A model generated the notes under the pieces. The model made no database searches and was not told the DNA's origin. It worked only from the letters and a program-made list of their open reading frames with translations. A stretch of DNA of 64,000 nucleotides, from positions 62,001-126,000 of the forward strand of contig JAJUJC010000004.1 of assembly GCA_029267335.1 (NCBI GenBank), given 5' to 3'. The stretch is from Intestinibacillus massiliensis (lineage in GTDB: Bacteria; Bacillota; Clostridia; Oscillospirales; Butyricicoccaceae). A program made the translations under genes and the position numbers. This document shows, one piece after another, positions 36,048 through 43,193 of this stretch; within the stretch, counting starts at the first letter, position 1, and every line of letters begins with the position of its first letter.

Positions 36048-36407
36048 ATGAAGAATACCGCACGCTATGCGGTGACCGGTGCGCTCGCCGGACTTGCCAA
36101 CGGCTTTTTCGGTTCGGGCGGCGGGCTGTTCCTCGTGCCGCTGCTAACGCGCTGGAGCAAGCTCGAGCAGCGCCGCGCCTTTGCAACCTCGGTCGCGGTC
36201 ATCCTGCCGCTGTCCACGGTATCCGTCGCGATCTACTGGATGAAGGGTGCACTCAATTTCGGCGTTGCATGGCCGTATCTGCTCGGCGGCGCGGCGGGCG
36301 GGCTCATTTCCGGACGCGTCTTTCGAAAGATCCCGCTGACACTGCTGCGCCGGGTGTTTGGCGCACTCATTTTATACGGCGGCGTGCGTGCGCTGCTTCT
36401 GCTGTAA
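36048..36407 (+). CDS. half-size TSUP (TauE/SafE) family membrane protein, first of a pair
   Basis: A 119-residue hydrophobic protein with about four membrane segments. The N-terminal GALAGLANGFFGSGGGLFLVPLLTRW is the Gly-rich TSUP/DUF81 repeat signature. Full TSUP transporters (about 250 residues, two such halves) export sulfite, sulfonates or related anions; here only one repeat is encoded. GGAGGGG is about seven bases before the ATG. The second half follows ten bases after the stop, so the two probably form a heterodimer. Substrate unknown. Confidence 0.8.
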   Translation: MKNTARYAVTGALAGLANGFFGSGGGLFLVPLLTRWSKLEQRRAFATSVAVILPLSTVSVAIYWMKGALNFGVAWPYLLGGAAGGLISGRVFRKIPLTLLRRVFGALILYGGVRALLLL

Positions 36408-36417
36408 GGAGGCGCGC

Positions 36418-36783
36418 ATGCTTTTTGATTTTGCCGTCGGTCTGGCGACCGGCATCCTGTCCGGCTTCGGTATCGGCGGCGGTTCACTGCTGATTTTGTG
36501 GCTGACCGCAGTCGAGGGCATCCCGCAGCTGTGCGCGGGCGGCATCAACCTGTTGTACTTTCTGTGCTGCGCACCCACCGCGCTGTGGTCGCATATCCGC
36601 AACAAACTCGTCGAGGGCAAAGCGGTACTGTGGTGCGTGCTCGCCGGTCTGCCGACCTCCGTGGCCGCCTCTCTGCTCGCCGCGCGGATGGATACCGCCT
36701 GGCTGCGGCGCGGCTTTGGCGTTCTGCTACTGTATATCGGCATACGCGAACTGTTCTGCAAAAAACAAGAATGTAAAAAATGA
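36418..36783 (+). CDS. half-size TSUP (TauE/SafE) family membrane protein, second of a pair
   Basis: A 121-residue partner of the preceding gene with the same repeat signature, FAVGLATGILSGFGIGGGSLLILWL, and about four membrane segments. AAGGAGG lies directly upstream of ATG 36418. The two proteins together equal one canonical TSUP transporter. Both halves have their own ribosome sites and no sign of decay, so this is a split or ancestral two-gene form and not a frameshifted gene. Confidence 0.8.
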   Translation: MLFDFAVGLATGILSGFGIGGGSLLILWLTAVEGIPQLCAGGINLLYFLCCAPTALWSHIRNKLVEGKAVLWCVLAGLPTSVAASLLAARMDTAWLRRGFGVLLLYIGIRELFCKKQECKK

Positions 36784-36813
36784 CCGCCACCTGCCGTCAG
36801 GTGCGCGGTCATT
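36775..36813 (-). terminator. terminator of ruvX
   Basis: Minus-strand AATGACCGC..CACCT and AGGTG.GCGGTCATT stem followed by T6. It overlaps the end of the convergent TSUP gene. Confidence 0.8.
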
Positions 36814-36817
36814 TCCG

Positions 36818-37243
36818 TCATGCGTTGGGGTTGTTGCGTTTCCAGTCGAGATAGCCTTGCAGAATGAGCGTTGCCGCAACTGCGTCCACGTTCTGGCGAT
36901 GCTTTTTCTCCTTTTTGCCGTTTGCGCGCAGAATGTCGTGCGCTGCGACCGTGGTGCGTCGCTCGTCCCACAGCGCGACCGGCAAACCGGTGCGCGTACG
37001 CAGGTCTTCCGCGAGTGCCATGCACTTTTGCGCGCGCTCCCCCATCGTGCCGTCCATGTTCTTCGGGCAGCCCAGCACGATCTCCTCGATGCGGTTTTGT
37101 GTTGCATACTCGATCAGCTGCTCGAGCAGCTTGTCGCGGTTCCACTCTGCAAGCACCGACGGACTGCCCGCGAGCAGACCGGTCGGGTCGGACACCGAAA
37201 GTCCGGTGCGCGCGTCGCCGTAGTCAATGCCAAGAATCTTCAT
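36818..37243 (-). CDS. ruvX: YqgF/RuvX family putative Holliday-junction resolvase (pre-16S rRNA nuclease)
   Basis: A 141-residue RNase H-fold nuclease. Catalytic acidic residues are seen in GIDYGDARTG (Asp7), the middle motif LGCPKNMDGTMG, DERRTT, and the C-terminal NVDAVAATLILQGYLD. In E. coli YqgF matures the 16S rRNA 5' end; Holliday-junction cleavage was proposed earlier. It usually sits with alaS/yrzL; here it is alone, convergent with the TSUP pair and divergent from the ribosomal operon. Confidence 0.92.
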   Translation of the reverse strand: MKILGIDYGDARTGLSVSDPTGLLAGSPSVLAEWNRDKLLEQLIEYATQNRIEEIVLGCPKNMDGTMGERAQKCMALAEDLRTRTGLPVALWDERRTTVAAHDILRANGKKEKKHRQNVDAVAATLILQGYLDWKRNNPNA

Positions 37244-37325
37244 ACATCTTCTCCTTTTATCCGTTGCTGTACAGATTATAACACGTTACAAGCTAAAATT
37301 GTATAAAAAAACGAAAAAATTAGCA

Positions 37326-37354
37326 TTGACCGACCGTGTTGCCCATGTTATAAT
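37326..37354 (+). promoter_or_regulatory. sigma-A promoter of the rpmG-secE-nusG-rplKA operon
   Basis: TTGACC (37326-37331), 17-base spacer, TATAAT (37349-37354). The leader of about 135 bases has a small stem (CCGCACGC/GTGTGG near 37453-37469). Confidence 0.9.
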
Positions 37355-37496
37355 AATTACACCTATGCAGGTTCTTTTTTTTGCCCGTTTTTTGCAGTCT
37401 GGAAAAGCGGACAAGAATTTCTTCGGAACACTGTAAAGGGAGGCAATGTTTTCCGCACGCTAACGTGTGGAAGGAACGAATAAGGAGGTGCCGTTA

Positions 37497-37646
37497 ATGC
37501 GCGTTAAGGTAACGCTCGCATGCACAGAGTGCAAGCAAAGAAACTACAACACGATGAAGAACAAGAAGAACGATCCCGACCGTCTTGAGATGAACAAGTA
37601 CTGCAAGTTCTGCAAGAAGCATACCTTGCATCGTGAAACCAAGTAA
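37497..37646 (+). CDS. rpmG: 50S ribosomal protein L33
   Basis: A 49-residue ribosomal protein beginning [17 protein letters not shown] and ending [10 protein letters not shown]. Four cysteines at 9, 12, 36 and 39 make the zinc-binding (C+) form, as opposed to the zinc-free paralogue induced in zinc starvation. AAGGAGG is about eight bases upstream. The gene is first in the secE-nusG operon, the standard Firmicutes order. Confidence 0.97.
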   Translation: MRVKVTLACTECKQRNYNTMKNKKNDPDRLEMNKYCKFCKKHTLHRETK

Positions 37647-37666
37647 CGGAGAAAGGAAGTCGCTTC

Positions 37667-37939
37667 ATGGCAGATCTTGAAAAGGGCAATCCCTCTGCTG
37701 AGAAGAAGCAGACGGAGAAGCCCGCCAAGGCGAAGAAGCCGTCCATTTTTGCCCGCGTCGGCAAATGGTTCCGCGAGCTGAAGGGCGAAATCCGGAAGAT
37801 CGTCTGGCCGACCCGTGAGCAGACCGTCAACAATACGGTTGTCGTCATTGTGGCGATCCTTGTCGTTGGTGTCTTTATCTGGGTGCTCGATGCGATCTTC
37901 AATCTGGGCATCACAAAATTCATCAGCCACTTCTCGTAA
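37667..37939 (+). CDS. secE: preprotein translocase subunit SecE
   Basis: A 90-residue single-span translocon subunit. A charged N-terminal extension (Lys/Glu/Ala-rich, 1-25) precedes the amphipathic helix FRELKGEIRKIVWPTREQTVNNT, whose KIVWPTREQ motif is diagnostic, and one transmembrane helix (about 58-78). It clamps SecY at the membrane. It lies between rpmG and nusG. Confidence 0.97.
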   Translation: MADLEKGNPSAEKKQTEKPAKAKKPSIFARVGKWFRELKGEIRKIVWPTREQTVNNTVVVIVAILVVGVFIWVLDAIFNLGITKFISHFS

Positions 37940-37959
37940 TGCAGAAAGGGGTCTTTTGA

Positions 37960-38487
37960 ATGTCCGATACAGCAAAATGGTATGTGGTGCACACATATTC
38001 AGGCTATGAAAACAAAGTAGCCTCCTCGATTGAGAAAGCGGTCGAAAACCGTAAACTCCACGATCTCATCACCGAGGTCAATATCCCGGTTGAAAAGGTC
38101 ACGGAGGTCAAGGACGGCAAGACCCGCGAGATCGAGCGTAAGCTCTTCCCCGGCTATGTCCTTGTCAAAATGATTATGACGGATGAGAGCTGGTATCTCG
38201 TCCGCAATACGCGCGGCTGCACGGGTTTTGTCGGTCCGAACTCCAATAAGCCCCTGCCGCTGACCGAGGAAGAAGTGATCAAGATGGGCGTTGAAAAGCG
38301 CCAGATCGAGATCAGCTACGCCCTCGGAGACAGCGTTCGCGTCATCGATGGTCCGCTCGTGGGCTTCATCGGCGTCGTGGACGAACTCGAGCCGGAGAAG
38401 AACAAGGTGCGTGTCGTCGTATCCATGTTCGGGCGCGAGACCCCGGTCGAGTTGGAACTCGACCAGGTAGAGACACTGGACGAATAA
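37960..38487 (+). CDS. nusG: transcription termination/antitermination factor NusG
   Basis: A 175-residue RNA-polymerase-bound elongation factor. The NGN domain (1-115) starts WYVVHTYSGYENKV and contains LFPGYVLVKM and NTRGCTGFVG; the C-terminal KOW domain (about 122-175) has GDSVRVIDGPLVGFIGVVDEL. It links RNA polymerase with ribosome or Rho. It is 20 bases downstream of secE and 120 upstream of rplK. Confidence 0.98.
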   Translation: MSDTAKWYVVHTYSGYENKVASSIEKAVENRKLHDLITEVNIPVEKVTEVKDGKTREIERKLFPGYVLVKMIMTDESWYLVRNTRGCTGFVGPNSNKPLPLTEEEVIKMGVEKRQIEISYALGDSVRVIDGPLVGFIGVVDELEPEKNKVRVVVSMFGRETPVELELDQVETLDE

Positions 38488-38537
38488 GCCTTGCGTCCGT
38501 GTCGGGCCGCAGCAATGCGGCTCCCCAAGCAAGGCGC

Positions 38538-38581
38538 GTGGGAGAACCGTTCGGCATGTCCCGCGGTTCGCCAGCCACCAC
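38538..38581 (+). promoter_or_regulatory. structured leader before rplK (candidate L1 autoregulatory site)
   Basis: GTGGGAG starts an RNA element with an outer stem GTGG/CCAC and an inner stem GAACCG/CGGTTC, ending a few bases before the rplK ribosome site. A similar GTGGGAG...CCAC element precedes rplA. Binding of L1 is inferred from position and duplication. An additional stem GCCTTG/CAAGGC (38488-38535) sits upstream. Confidence 0.45.
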
Positions 38582-38607
38582 ATTGATTTAAGGAGGATAC
38601 CTCAACC

Positions 38608-39033
38608 ATGGCACAGAAAGTAGTAGGTTATATCAAGCTCCAGATCCCCGCAGGCAAGGCAACTCCGGCTCCTCCGGTAGGTCCTGCGCTGGGTCAGCAT
38701 GGTGTTAACATCATGGCCTTCACGAAGGAATTCAACGAGCGCACCAAGAACGACGTCGGCATGATTATCCCGGTCGTCATCACGGTTTACGCTGACCGTT
38801 CCTTCTCCTTCATCACCAAGACCCCTCCGGCGGCGGTGCTGATCAAGAAGGCTTGCAAGATCGAGTCCGCATCCGCTGTTCCGAACAAGACCAAGGTCGC
38901 ACAGCTGTCCAAGGCTGATCTGCAGAAGATCGCAGAGATCAAGATGCCCGACCTCAACGCCGCTTCCATCGAAGCTGCTATGAGCATGGTCGCAGGCACT
39001 GCCCGTTCCATGGGCGTCACGGTCGAGCAGTAA
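38608..39033 (+). CDS. rplK: 50S ribosomal protein L11
   Basis: A 141-residue protein of the GTPase-associated centre, needed for stringent response sensing. It begins [34 protein letters not shown], with the proline hinge of the N-terminal domain, and has the C-terminal 23S rRNA-binding domain from about residue 75. AAGGAGG is upstream of ATG 38608. First of the rplK-rplA pair. Confidence 0.99.
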   Translation: MAQKVVGYIKLQIPAGKATPAPPVGPALGQHGVNIMAFTKEFNERTKNDVGMIIPVVITVYADRSFSFITKTPPAAVLIKKACKIESASAVPNKTKVAQLSKADLQKIAEIKMPDLNAASIEAAMSMVAGTARSMGVTVEQ

Positions 39034-39117
39034 TTGATTGCCGACCCGCCGCTGCGTCCCCTGCGGACAGCGGCGTTCAAAACCGATTTTTTTCACAGAC
39101 GGCGTCCCCGCCGTCGA

Positions 39118-39195
39118 GTGGGAGGGTTAGGGAACGTTCCTCCGATCACCGGCAACCCGGTGCGGCGGCGTTTCTGGAATTCCCGCATTGACCAC
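39118..39195 (+). promoter_or_regulatory. structured leader before rplA (second GTGGGAG...CCAC element)
   Basis: GTGGGAG (39118-39124) and CCAC (39192-39195) delimit a GC-rich foldable segment ending eight bases upstream of the rplA ribosome site AAAGGAGG. It repeats the layout of the element before rplK, suggesting one ligand protein controls both genes. Confidence 0.4.
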
Positions 39196-39213
39196 TAAAG
39201 GAGGATATTTATA

Positions 39214-39909
39214 GTGCGCAAGGGTAAAAAGTATGTAGACAGCGCAAAGCAGATCGACCGCTCCAAGCAGTACGATCCCGCTGAGGCGCTCGCGACCGTA
39301 GTTTCCACCGCGAAGGCGAAGTTCGACGAGACCGTCGAGCTGCACGTCAAGCTGGGCGTTGACTCCCGTCACGCTGACCAGCAGGTTCGCGGCGCGATCG
39401 TTCTGCCGCACGGCACCGGCAAGCAGGTCCGTGTGCTCGTATTCGCAAAGGGCGCGAAGGCTGCTGAGGCTGAGGCCGCAGGTGCAGATTTCGTCGGCGC
39501 TGAGGATATGGTAGAGCGCATCCAGAAGGAAAACTTCTTCGATTATGACGTTGTCATTGCAACGCCGGATATGATGGGTCTGGTTGGCCGTCTTGGTAAG
39601 GTTCTGGGTCCGAAGGGCCTGATGCCGAACCCGAAGGCGGGCACGGTTTCCATGGACGTCGCAAAGGCGGTTCAGGAGTCCAAGGCTGGTAAGATCGAGT
39701 ACCGTCTCGACAAGACCAACATCATTCACTGCCCGATCGGCAAGGCGTCCTTCGGTCAGGAGAAGCTTACGGATAACTTCAACGCGCTCATGGGTGCAAT
39801 CATCAAGGCGAAGCCGTCTGCCGCAAAGGGTCAGTACGTCAAGTCCTGTGTCGTTGCGTCCACGATGGGCCCCGGCGTGAAGGTCAACTCTGCAAAGCTC
39901 GCTGACTAA
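39214..39909 (+). CDS. rplA: 50S ribosomal protein L1
   Basis: A 231-residue protein of the L1 stalk that helps release deacylated tRNA and represses its own mRNA in many bacteria. The family signature [31 protein letters not shown] is complete across about 110-140. Start GTG 39214 follows AAAGGAGG. It ends before a strong terminator, closing the operon. Confidence 0.99.
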   Translation: MRKGKKYVDSAKQIDRSKQYDPAEALATVVSTAKAKFDETVELHVKLGVDSRHADQQVRGAIVLPHGTGKQVRVLVFAKGAKAAEAEAAGADFVGAEDMVERIQKENFFDYDVVIATPDMMGLVGRLGKVLGPKGLMPNPKAGTVSMDVAKAVQESKAGKIEYRLDKTNIIHCPIGKASFGQEKLTDNFNALMGAIIKAKPSAAKGQYVKSCVVASTMGPGVKVNSAKLAD

Positions 39910-39920
39910 TTCGATGCACA

Positions 39921-39966
39921 CGGCGGCATCCGACGGATTTTTATTTTTCGTATGCCGCCTTTTTTT
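39921..39966 (+). terminator. terminator of rplKA
   Basis: GGCGGCAT and ATGCCGCC stem (with a further inner A/T stem) followed by T7. Confidence 0.9.
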
Positions 39967-39975
39967 CGAAATGTG

Positions 39976-40004
39976 TTGACATTTCACTTGCTCTCTGCTA
40001 TACT
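39976..40004 (+). promoter_or_regulatory. sigma-A promoter of rplJL
   Basis: TTGACA (39976-39981), 17-base spacer, TATACT (39999-40004). Confidence 0.9.
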
Positions 40005-40015
40005 GAATAAGCTTG

Positions 40016-40130
40016 GTCAAAGACAGCAGGCTGCCGCAAGGCTTCAATGGCGTATTTCGCCGCCTGCCGAGGTCAACACAAAGTTTTCGAGCTTTTGTGC
40101 CCTTCTGTCTTTGACAGGAGGGCATTTTTA
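40016..40130 (+). promoter_or_regulatory. L10 leader with attenuator
   Basis: This is the ribosomal protein L10 leader: a kinked stem (CAGCAGGCTGC...GCCGCCTGCCG) followed by a terminator hairpin GCCCTTCTGTC/GACAGGAGGGC with T5 (40098-40130). GTCAAAGACAG (40016-40026) is an exact complement of CTGTCTTTGAC (40105-40115) inside the terminator, so it can act as antiterminator. Excess L10-L12 bound to the leader would release the terminator. Confidence 0.9.
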
Positions 40131-40153
40131 TTACGATACGGAGGTGAAATACG

Positions 40154-40723
40154 ATGCCTAACGCAAAGGTTCTGGAAGAAAAGAAGGCGCTTGTCGCTTC
40201 TCTTGTCGAAAAGATCAAGAACTCCCCGGCTGGTGTTCTGGTCGATTACAAGGGCATCAGCGTTGAGGACGATACTAAGCTCCGCCGTGAGCTGCGTAAC
40301 GCCGGCGTTGAGTATGCTGTTGTCAAGAACACCATGATTCGCTTTGCTGCAAAGGAACTGGGCTTCGATGGCTTTGAGGAGCACCTGAACGGTACTACCG
40401 CAATTGCAATCAGCACGACGGACGATGTCATCGCTCCGGCAAAGATCCTGTGCGACTACGCGAAGAAGCACGAGAACTTCACGGTCAAGGTCGGTTTCCT
40501 GGAGGGAGCTGTCATTCCGGCTGCTGAAGTACACGCTCTGGCTTCTATGCCGAGCAAGGAAGTTCTTATCGCGCAGACCCTGTACTCCTTCAACTTCCCC
40601 ATCATGCAGCTGGCTATTGCGCTTGACGCGATCGCTAAGAAGTCTGAGGATGGCGAAGCACTGGTCAGCACACTGGTTGCTGCCAAGGAAGAGGCTCCCG
40701 CTGCGGAGACCGCTGCCGAGTAA
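40154..40723 (+). CDS. rplJ: 50S ribosomal protein L10
   Basis: A 189-residue base of the L7/L12 stalk. The N-terminal rRNA-binding domain has VEKIKNSPAGVLVDYKGISVEDDTKLRRELR and VVKNTMIRFAAKE; the C-terminal helical region (about 130-175) carries L12 dimers, with an Ala/Glu-rich tail. It is under control of the L10 leader and co-transcribed with rplL 54 bases downstream. Confidence 0.99.
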   Translation: MPNAKVLEEKKALVASLVEKIKNSPAGVLVDYKGISVEDDTKLRRELRNAGVEYAVVKNTMIRFAAKELGFDGFEEHLNGTTAIAISTTDDVIAPAKILCDYAKKHENFTVKVGFLEGAVIPAAEVHALASMPSKEVLIAQTLYSFNFPIMQLAIALDAIAKKSEDGEALVSTLVAAKEEAPAAETAAE

Positions 40724-40777
40724 GTCCGTTTTATACGGAATCACGATTTAATTTAAAAAAATTGGAGGTATACTACC

Positions 40778-41149
40778 ATGTCTAAGGTTACTGAGATTAT
40801 GGAAGCTGTAAAAGAGCTCAAGGTTATCGAGCTCTCCGAGCTGGTAAAGGCTCTGGAAGAAGAATTTGGCGTTTCTGCGACTCCGGTCGCGGTCGCTGCT
40901 GCGGGTGGCGCTGGCGAAGCTGCTGCTGCTGCTGAGCAGACCGAGTTCGACGTCGTTCTGACCGACGCTGGCTCTTCTAAGATCAACGTCATCAAGGTCG
41001 TCCGTGAGATCACCGGTCTCGGCCTGAAGGAAGCGAAGGAGAAGGTCGACGGCGCTCCGCAGACCATCAAGGAAGGCGCTTCCAAGGACGACGCTGAGGC
41101 GATCAAGGCGAAGCTGGAAGAGGCTGGCGCAAAGGTCGAGCTCAAGTAA
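40778..41149 (+). CDS. rplL: 50S ribosomal protein L7/L12
   Basis: A 123-residue acidic stalk protein that recruits translation GTPases. The N-terminal dimerisation helix hairpin (1-32), an Ala/Gly-rich hinge (about 38-52) and the C-terminal domain with [27 protein letters not shown] are complete. TTGGAGG lies upstream of ATG 40778. Last gene of rplJL. Confidence 0.99.
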   Translation: MSKVTEIMEAVKELKVIELSELVKALEEEFGVSATPVAVAAAGGAGEAAAAAEQTEFDVVLTDAGSSKINVIKVVREITGLGLKEAKEKVDGAPQTIKEGASKDDAEAIKAKLEEAGAKVELK

Positions 41150-41174
41150 GAGTCTAAAACGGATTTCTGTTTGC

Positions 41175-41209
41175 AAAGCCGCGTCCATCGGGCGCGGCTT
41201 TGTTTTTTC
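41175..41209 (+). terminator. terminator of rplJL
   Basis: AAAGCCGCG and CGCGGCTTT stem followed by GTTTTTT. Confidence 0.9.
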
Positions 41210-41244
41210 TTTTGACAAAATATTGCGTTTTTTATGAAAAATAC

Positions 41245-41273
41245 TTGACGCACCCGCCCTGCTATGCTATAAT
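41245..41273 (+). promoter_or_regulatory. sigma-A promoter of tRNA-Val
   Basis: TTGACG (41245-41250), 17-base spacer, TATAAT (41268-41273), about 17 bases before the mature 5' end. Confidence 0.85.
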
Positions 41274-41290
41274 AAACAAGCTGCTGATAT

Positions 41291-41367
41291 GAAGGTGTAG
41301 CCCAGTTGGTTAGAGCGCCTGCTTGACATGCAGGAGGTCGGAGGTTCAAGTCCTCTCATCTTCACCA
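41291..41367 (+). tRNA. tRNA-Val (anticodon GAC)
   Basis: A 77-nt cloverleaf with acceptor GAAGGTG/CATCTTC (one G-T pair), D arm GCCC...GAGC, anticodon stem CCTGC/GCAGG with loop TTGACAT (anticodon GAC, reading GUC and GUU), T arm GGAGG-TTCAAGT-CCTCT, and encoded CCA. Single tRNA gene with its own promoter and terminator. Confidence 0.95.
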
Positions 41368-41371
41368 GTTT

Positions 41372-41406
41372 AAAACCCCGATTTGGATTTCCAAATCGGG
41401 GTTTTG
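41372..41406. terminator. terminator of tRNA-Val, shared with tspO
   Basis: AAAACCCCGATTTGG and CCAAATCGGGGTTTT palindrome; T runs on both strands make it bidirectional for the convergent tspO. Confidence 0.9.
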
Positions 41407-41443
41407 CTTTGTTTGCATAAAAAACATAGACTCATTTTATTGC

Positions 41444-41905
41444 TTAACGGTTGAGCAGCCAGATCGAGAAGTTGAGATATCCTGCAAACAGCGTCCACAG
41501 CAGATACGGCACGAGCAGCCACGCTGCGGGCTTGCTGATCGCTGCAAAGCGGCTGATCGTCGCAATCAACACCAGAATGAGTAGCACAAGCAGCAGGAAC
41601 GCGCCCAAATAGTTTTGCATGCGGAAAAACAGCAACGGCCAGCAGAAATTGAGAAACAACTGTACTGCATACAGTGTCAGCGCAGTCTTTTTTTCTTGGG
41701 GCGCTGCATCCGATCGGAACACCAAATAAGAGGCCACGCCCATGAGAATATATAGAACAGTCCATACGATGCCAAAGAGCCACGAAGGCGGTGCGAGAGC
41801 AGGCTGCACAAGGTCCTGATATACTGACATACTATTCATGCTGAGAAAGCCTGCAAGCCCGCCTACCGCAAGCGGCAGCAGTATACTGATGATCCACCCT
41901 GCCAT
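41444..41905 (-). CDS. tspO: TspO/MBR family tryptophan-rich sensory protein
   Basis: A 153-residue five-helix membrane protein. Family motifs are PPSWLFGIVWTVLYILMGVAS (about 39-59), LFLNFCWPLLFF and the C-terminal cholesterol-recognition-like LLVPYLLWTLFAGYLNFSIWLLN. Bacterial TspO proteins bind or degrade porphyrins and take part in stress responses; the role here is not known. It is convergent with tRNA-Val. No promoter of good quality was seen in 41906-41995. Confidence 0.92.
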   Translation of the reverse strand: MAGWIISILLPLAVGGLAGFLSMNSMSVYQDLVQPALAPPSWLFGIVWTVLYILMGVASYLVFRSDAAPQEKKTALTLYAVQLFLNFCWPLLFFRMQNYLGAFLLLVLLILVLIATISRFAAISKPAAWLLVPYLLWTLFAGYLNFSIWLLNR

Positions 41906-41995
41906 GATCTATCCCTTCCTTTCAGTTGCTAATACCATCCTGTCTTAGCATATGTGTTCCCGCGTTTTTCATGCGTAAGCTTTCAAGATTGTGCA

Positions 41996-42027
41996 AAAGC
42001 CAAGACGCATACACATCTTGGCTTTTT
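41996..42027 (-). terminator. terminator of corA
   Basis: Minus-strand AAAAAGCCAAGATG and GTCTTGGCTTTT stem with flanking A and T runs. Confidence 0.75.
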
Positions 42028-42030
42028 ATC

Positions 42031-42972
42031 TTAATATAAGTTCTTTTTCTTGAGGAAAAACCACGCGACGATGCAGCCCGCCAGCGCGATGACCAGCGGC
42101 GCCCACCAAAACAGATTGAGCGGAATCGCGCCATCTCCGATATTCATGCCATAAAAGCTGAATATGATGTTGGGGATCGTCATAATAATGGTAATGACCG
42201 TCAGGACTTTCATGATGATGTTAAGGTTATTGGATACGACCGAAGCATAGGCGTCCATCGTGCCCGACAAGATTGACGAGTAAATTCCCGCCATCTCGAT
42301 CGCCTGTCGAATCTCGATCAAACCGTCTTCGAGAATATCACGATCGTCCTCATACAGCTTGAGGATGCGTCCGCGCAGCATTTTCTCCATCGTCACTTCA
42401 TTCGCCTTGAGCGAGGTGGAGAAATAGACGAGTGATTTGGACAGCCCGAGCAGTTGGATCAGCTCTTCGTTCTTCATCGAATCGTACAGACGACGCTCGA
42501 TTTTGGAAAAGTTCCGCTCGATCAGGCGCAGATATTTGAGGAAACGTCCCGCAACGCGCAACAAAAGCTGAAACACAAAGCGTGTTTTGAGCGCGGTATG
42601 GATATCCTTAACGACGCCCTCCGCGATCGAACGTGTGACCGAGGTCTCCTGCAAGCAAACGGTGATGACGGCGTTCTCCACGACGATGATACCAAGCGGC
42701 AGCGTAGCAAAGATCTGTCCTCCGTTTTCGTCCCCCTCGCGCTCTACGGTCGGGATGTCGACGATCATGAGCACCTGCTCTTCTTCGACCTCCACACGTG
42801 AGCTTTCCTCCGGGTCGAGTGCTGCGCGTACAAAATCCGGCTCTACATGCAGCGTTTCGATCACATGCACAAGTTCCTCGCTTGAGGGGCGCACCATATT
42901 GATCCAGCAACCGTCCGTGATCTCATCGAGTCGCTCGATGCGGTTGCCGATGGTCTTGTAATATTCCACCAT
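42031..42972 (-). CDS. corA: CorA family magnesium/divalent-cation channel
   Basis: A 313-residue CorA-type transporter: a long cytoplasmic alpha/beta and helical domain (1-250) and two C-terminal membrane helices (about 257-277 and 288-308). The signature loop is YGMNIGDG, i.e. GMN present; the following residue is Ile in place of the common Phe. It should form a pentameric Mg2+ channel in the cytoplasmic membrane. Upstream lies an unusual leader with a 21-codon ORF and two alternative hairpins, one of which covers the ribosome site AAAGGCAGGA. Terminator downstream; monocistronic. Confidence 0.93.
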   Translation of the reverse strand: MVEYYKTIGNRIERLDEITDGCWINMVRPSSEELVHVIETLHVEPDFVRAALDPEESSRVEVEEEQVLMIVDIPTVEREGDENGGQIFATLPLGIIVVENAVITVCLQETSVTRSIAEGVVKDIHTALKTRFVFQLLLRVAGRFLKYLRLIERNFSKIERRLYDSMKNEELIQLLGLSKSLVYFSTSLKANEVTMEKMLRGRILKLYEDDRDILEDGLIEIRQAIEMAGIYSSILSGTMDAYASVVSNNLNIIMKVLTVITIIMTIPNIIFSFYGMNIGDGAIPLNLFWWAPLVIALAGCIVAWFFLKKKNLY

Positions 42973-42979
42973 TTTATGT

Positions 42980-43019
42980 CCTGCCTTTCCGCGGCAGGAT
43001 CACCGTGCTGCCCTGCCGC
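42980..43019 (-). promoter_or_regulatory. alternative hairpins controlling the corA ribosome site
   Basis: On the minus strand, GCGGCAGG (plus 43012-43019) can pair with CCTGCCGC (plus 42991-42998), leaving the ribosome site free. Alternatively CCTGCC pairs with the next GGCAGG (about 42980-42985), which is the corA ribosome site, closing it. The two stems share CCTGCC and exclude each other. The leader-ORF stop lies in the loop of the first stem. Confidence 0.6.
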
Positions 43020-43065
43020 TATGTATATTTCGTTTTCGATCAATACTTCGCGGTTCCGGGCTCAC
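43000..43065 (-). CDS. corA leader peptide (21 codons)
   Basis: A short ORF with an optimal ribosome site (AAAGGAG, nine bases upstream of GTG 43063-43065). It encodes VSPEPRSIDRKR followed by nine more residues ending AAR, then TGA. The early Pro-Glu-Pro cluster followed by an Arg/Lys run recalls MgtL and CorL, Enterobacteria leader peptides whose translation responds to Mg2+. The stop lies inside a hairpin that competes with one covering the corA ribosome site, 28 bases upstream of the corA ATG. Not listed by standard gene finders; translation is inferred. Confidence 0.55.
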   Translation of the reverse strand: MSPEPRSIDRKRNIHSGRAAR

Positions 43066-43110
43066 AGTCTCTCACTCCTTTGTGGGTTCAAATGTTTTTC
43101 ACTTCTTATT

Positions 43111-43139
43111 ATTTTACACTAAATTTGCGCATAAAGCAA
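43111..43139 (-). promoter_or_regulatory. sigma-A promoter of corA
   Basis: Minus-strand TTGCTT (43134-43139), 17-base spacer, TAAAAT (43111-43116). The start is about 30 bases before the leader-peptide ribosome site. Confidence 0.7.
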
Positions 43140-43140
43140 C

Positions 43141-43173
43141 AAAATCGGTCCCGAAAAACGAAACCGATTTTGT
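43141..43173 (-). terminator. terminator of the dcw cluster (after ftsZ)
   Basis: CAAAATCGGT and ACCGATTTTG stem; the T run is part of the 3' arm. Confidence 0.75.
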
Positions 43174-43193
43174 GATACTTTCGTCAATATGTC

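Noticed and set aside
42861-43043. 60-codon minus-strand frame (TTG start) overlapping the corA start
   Set aside because: No ribosome site and out of frame with both corA and the better 21-codon leader ORF.
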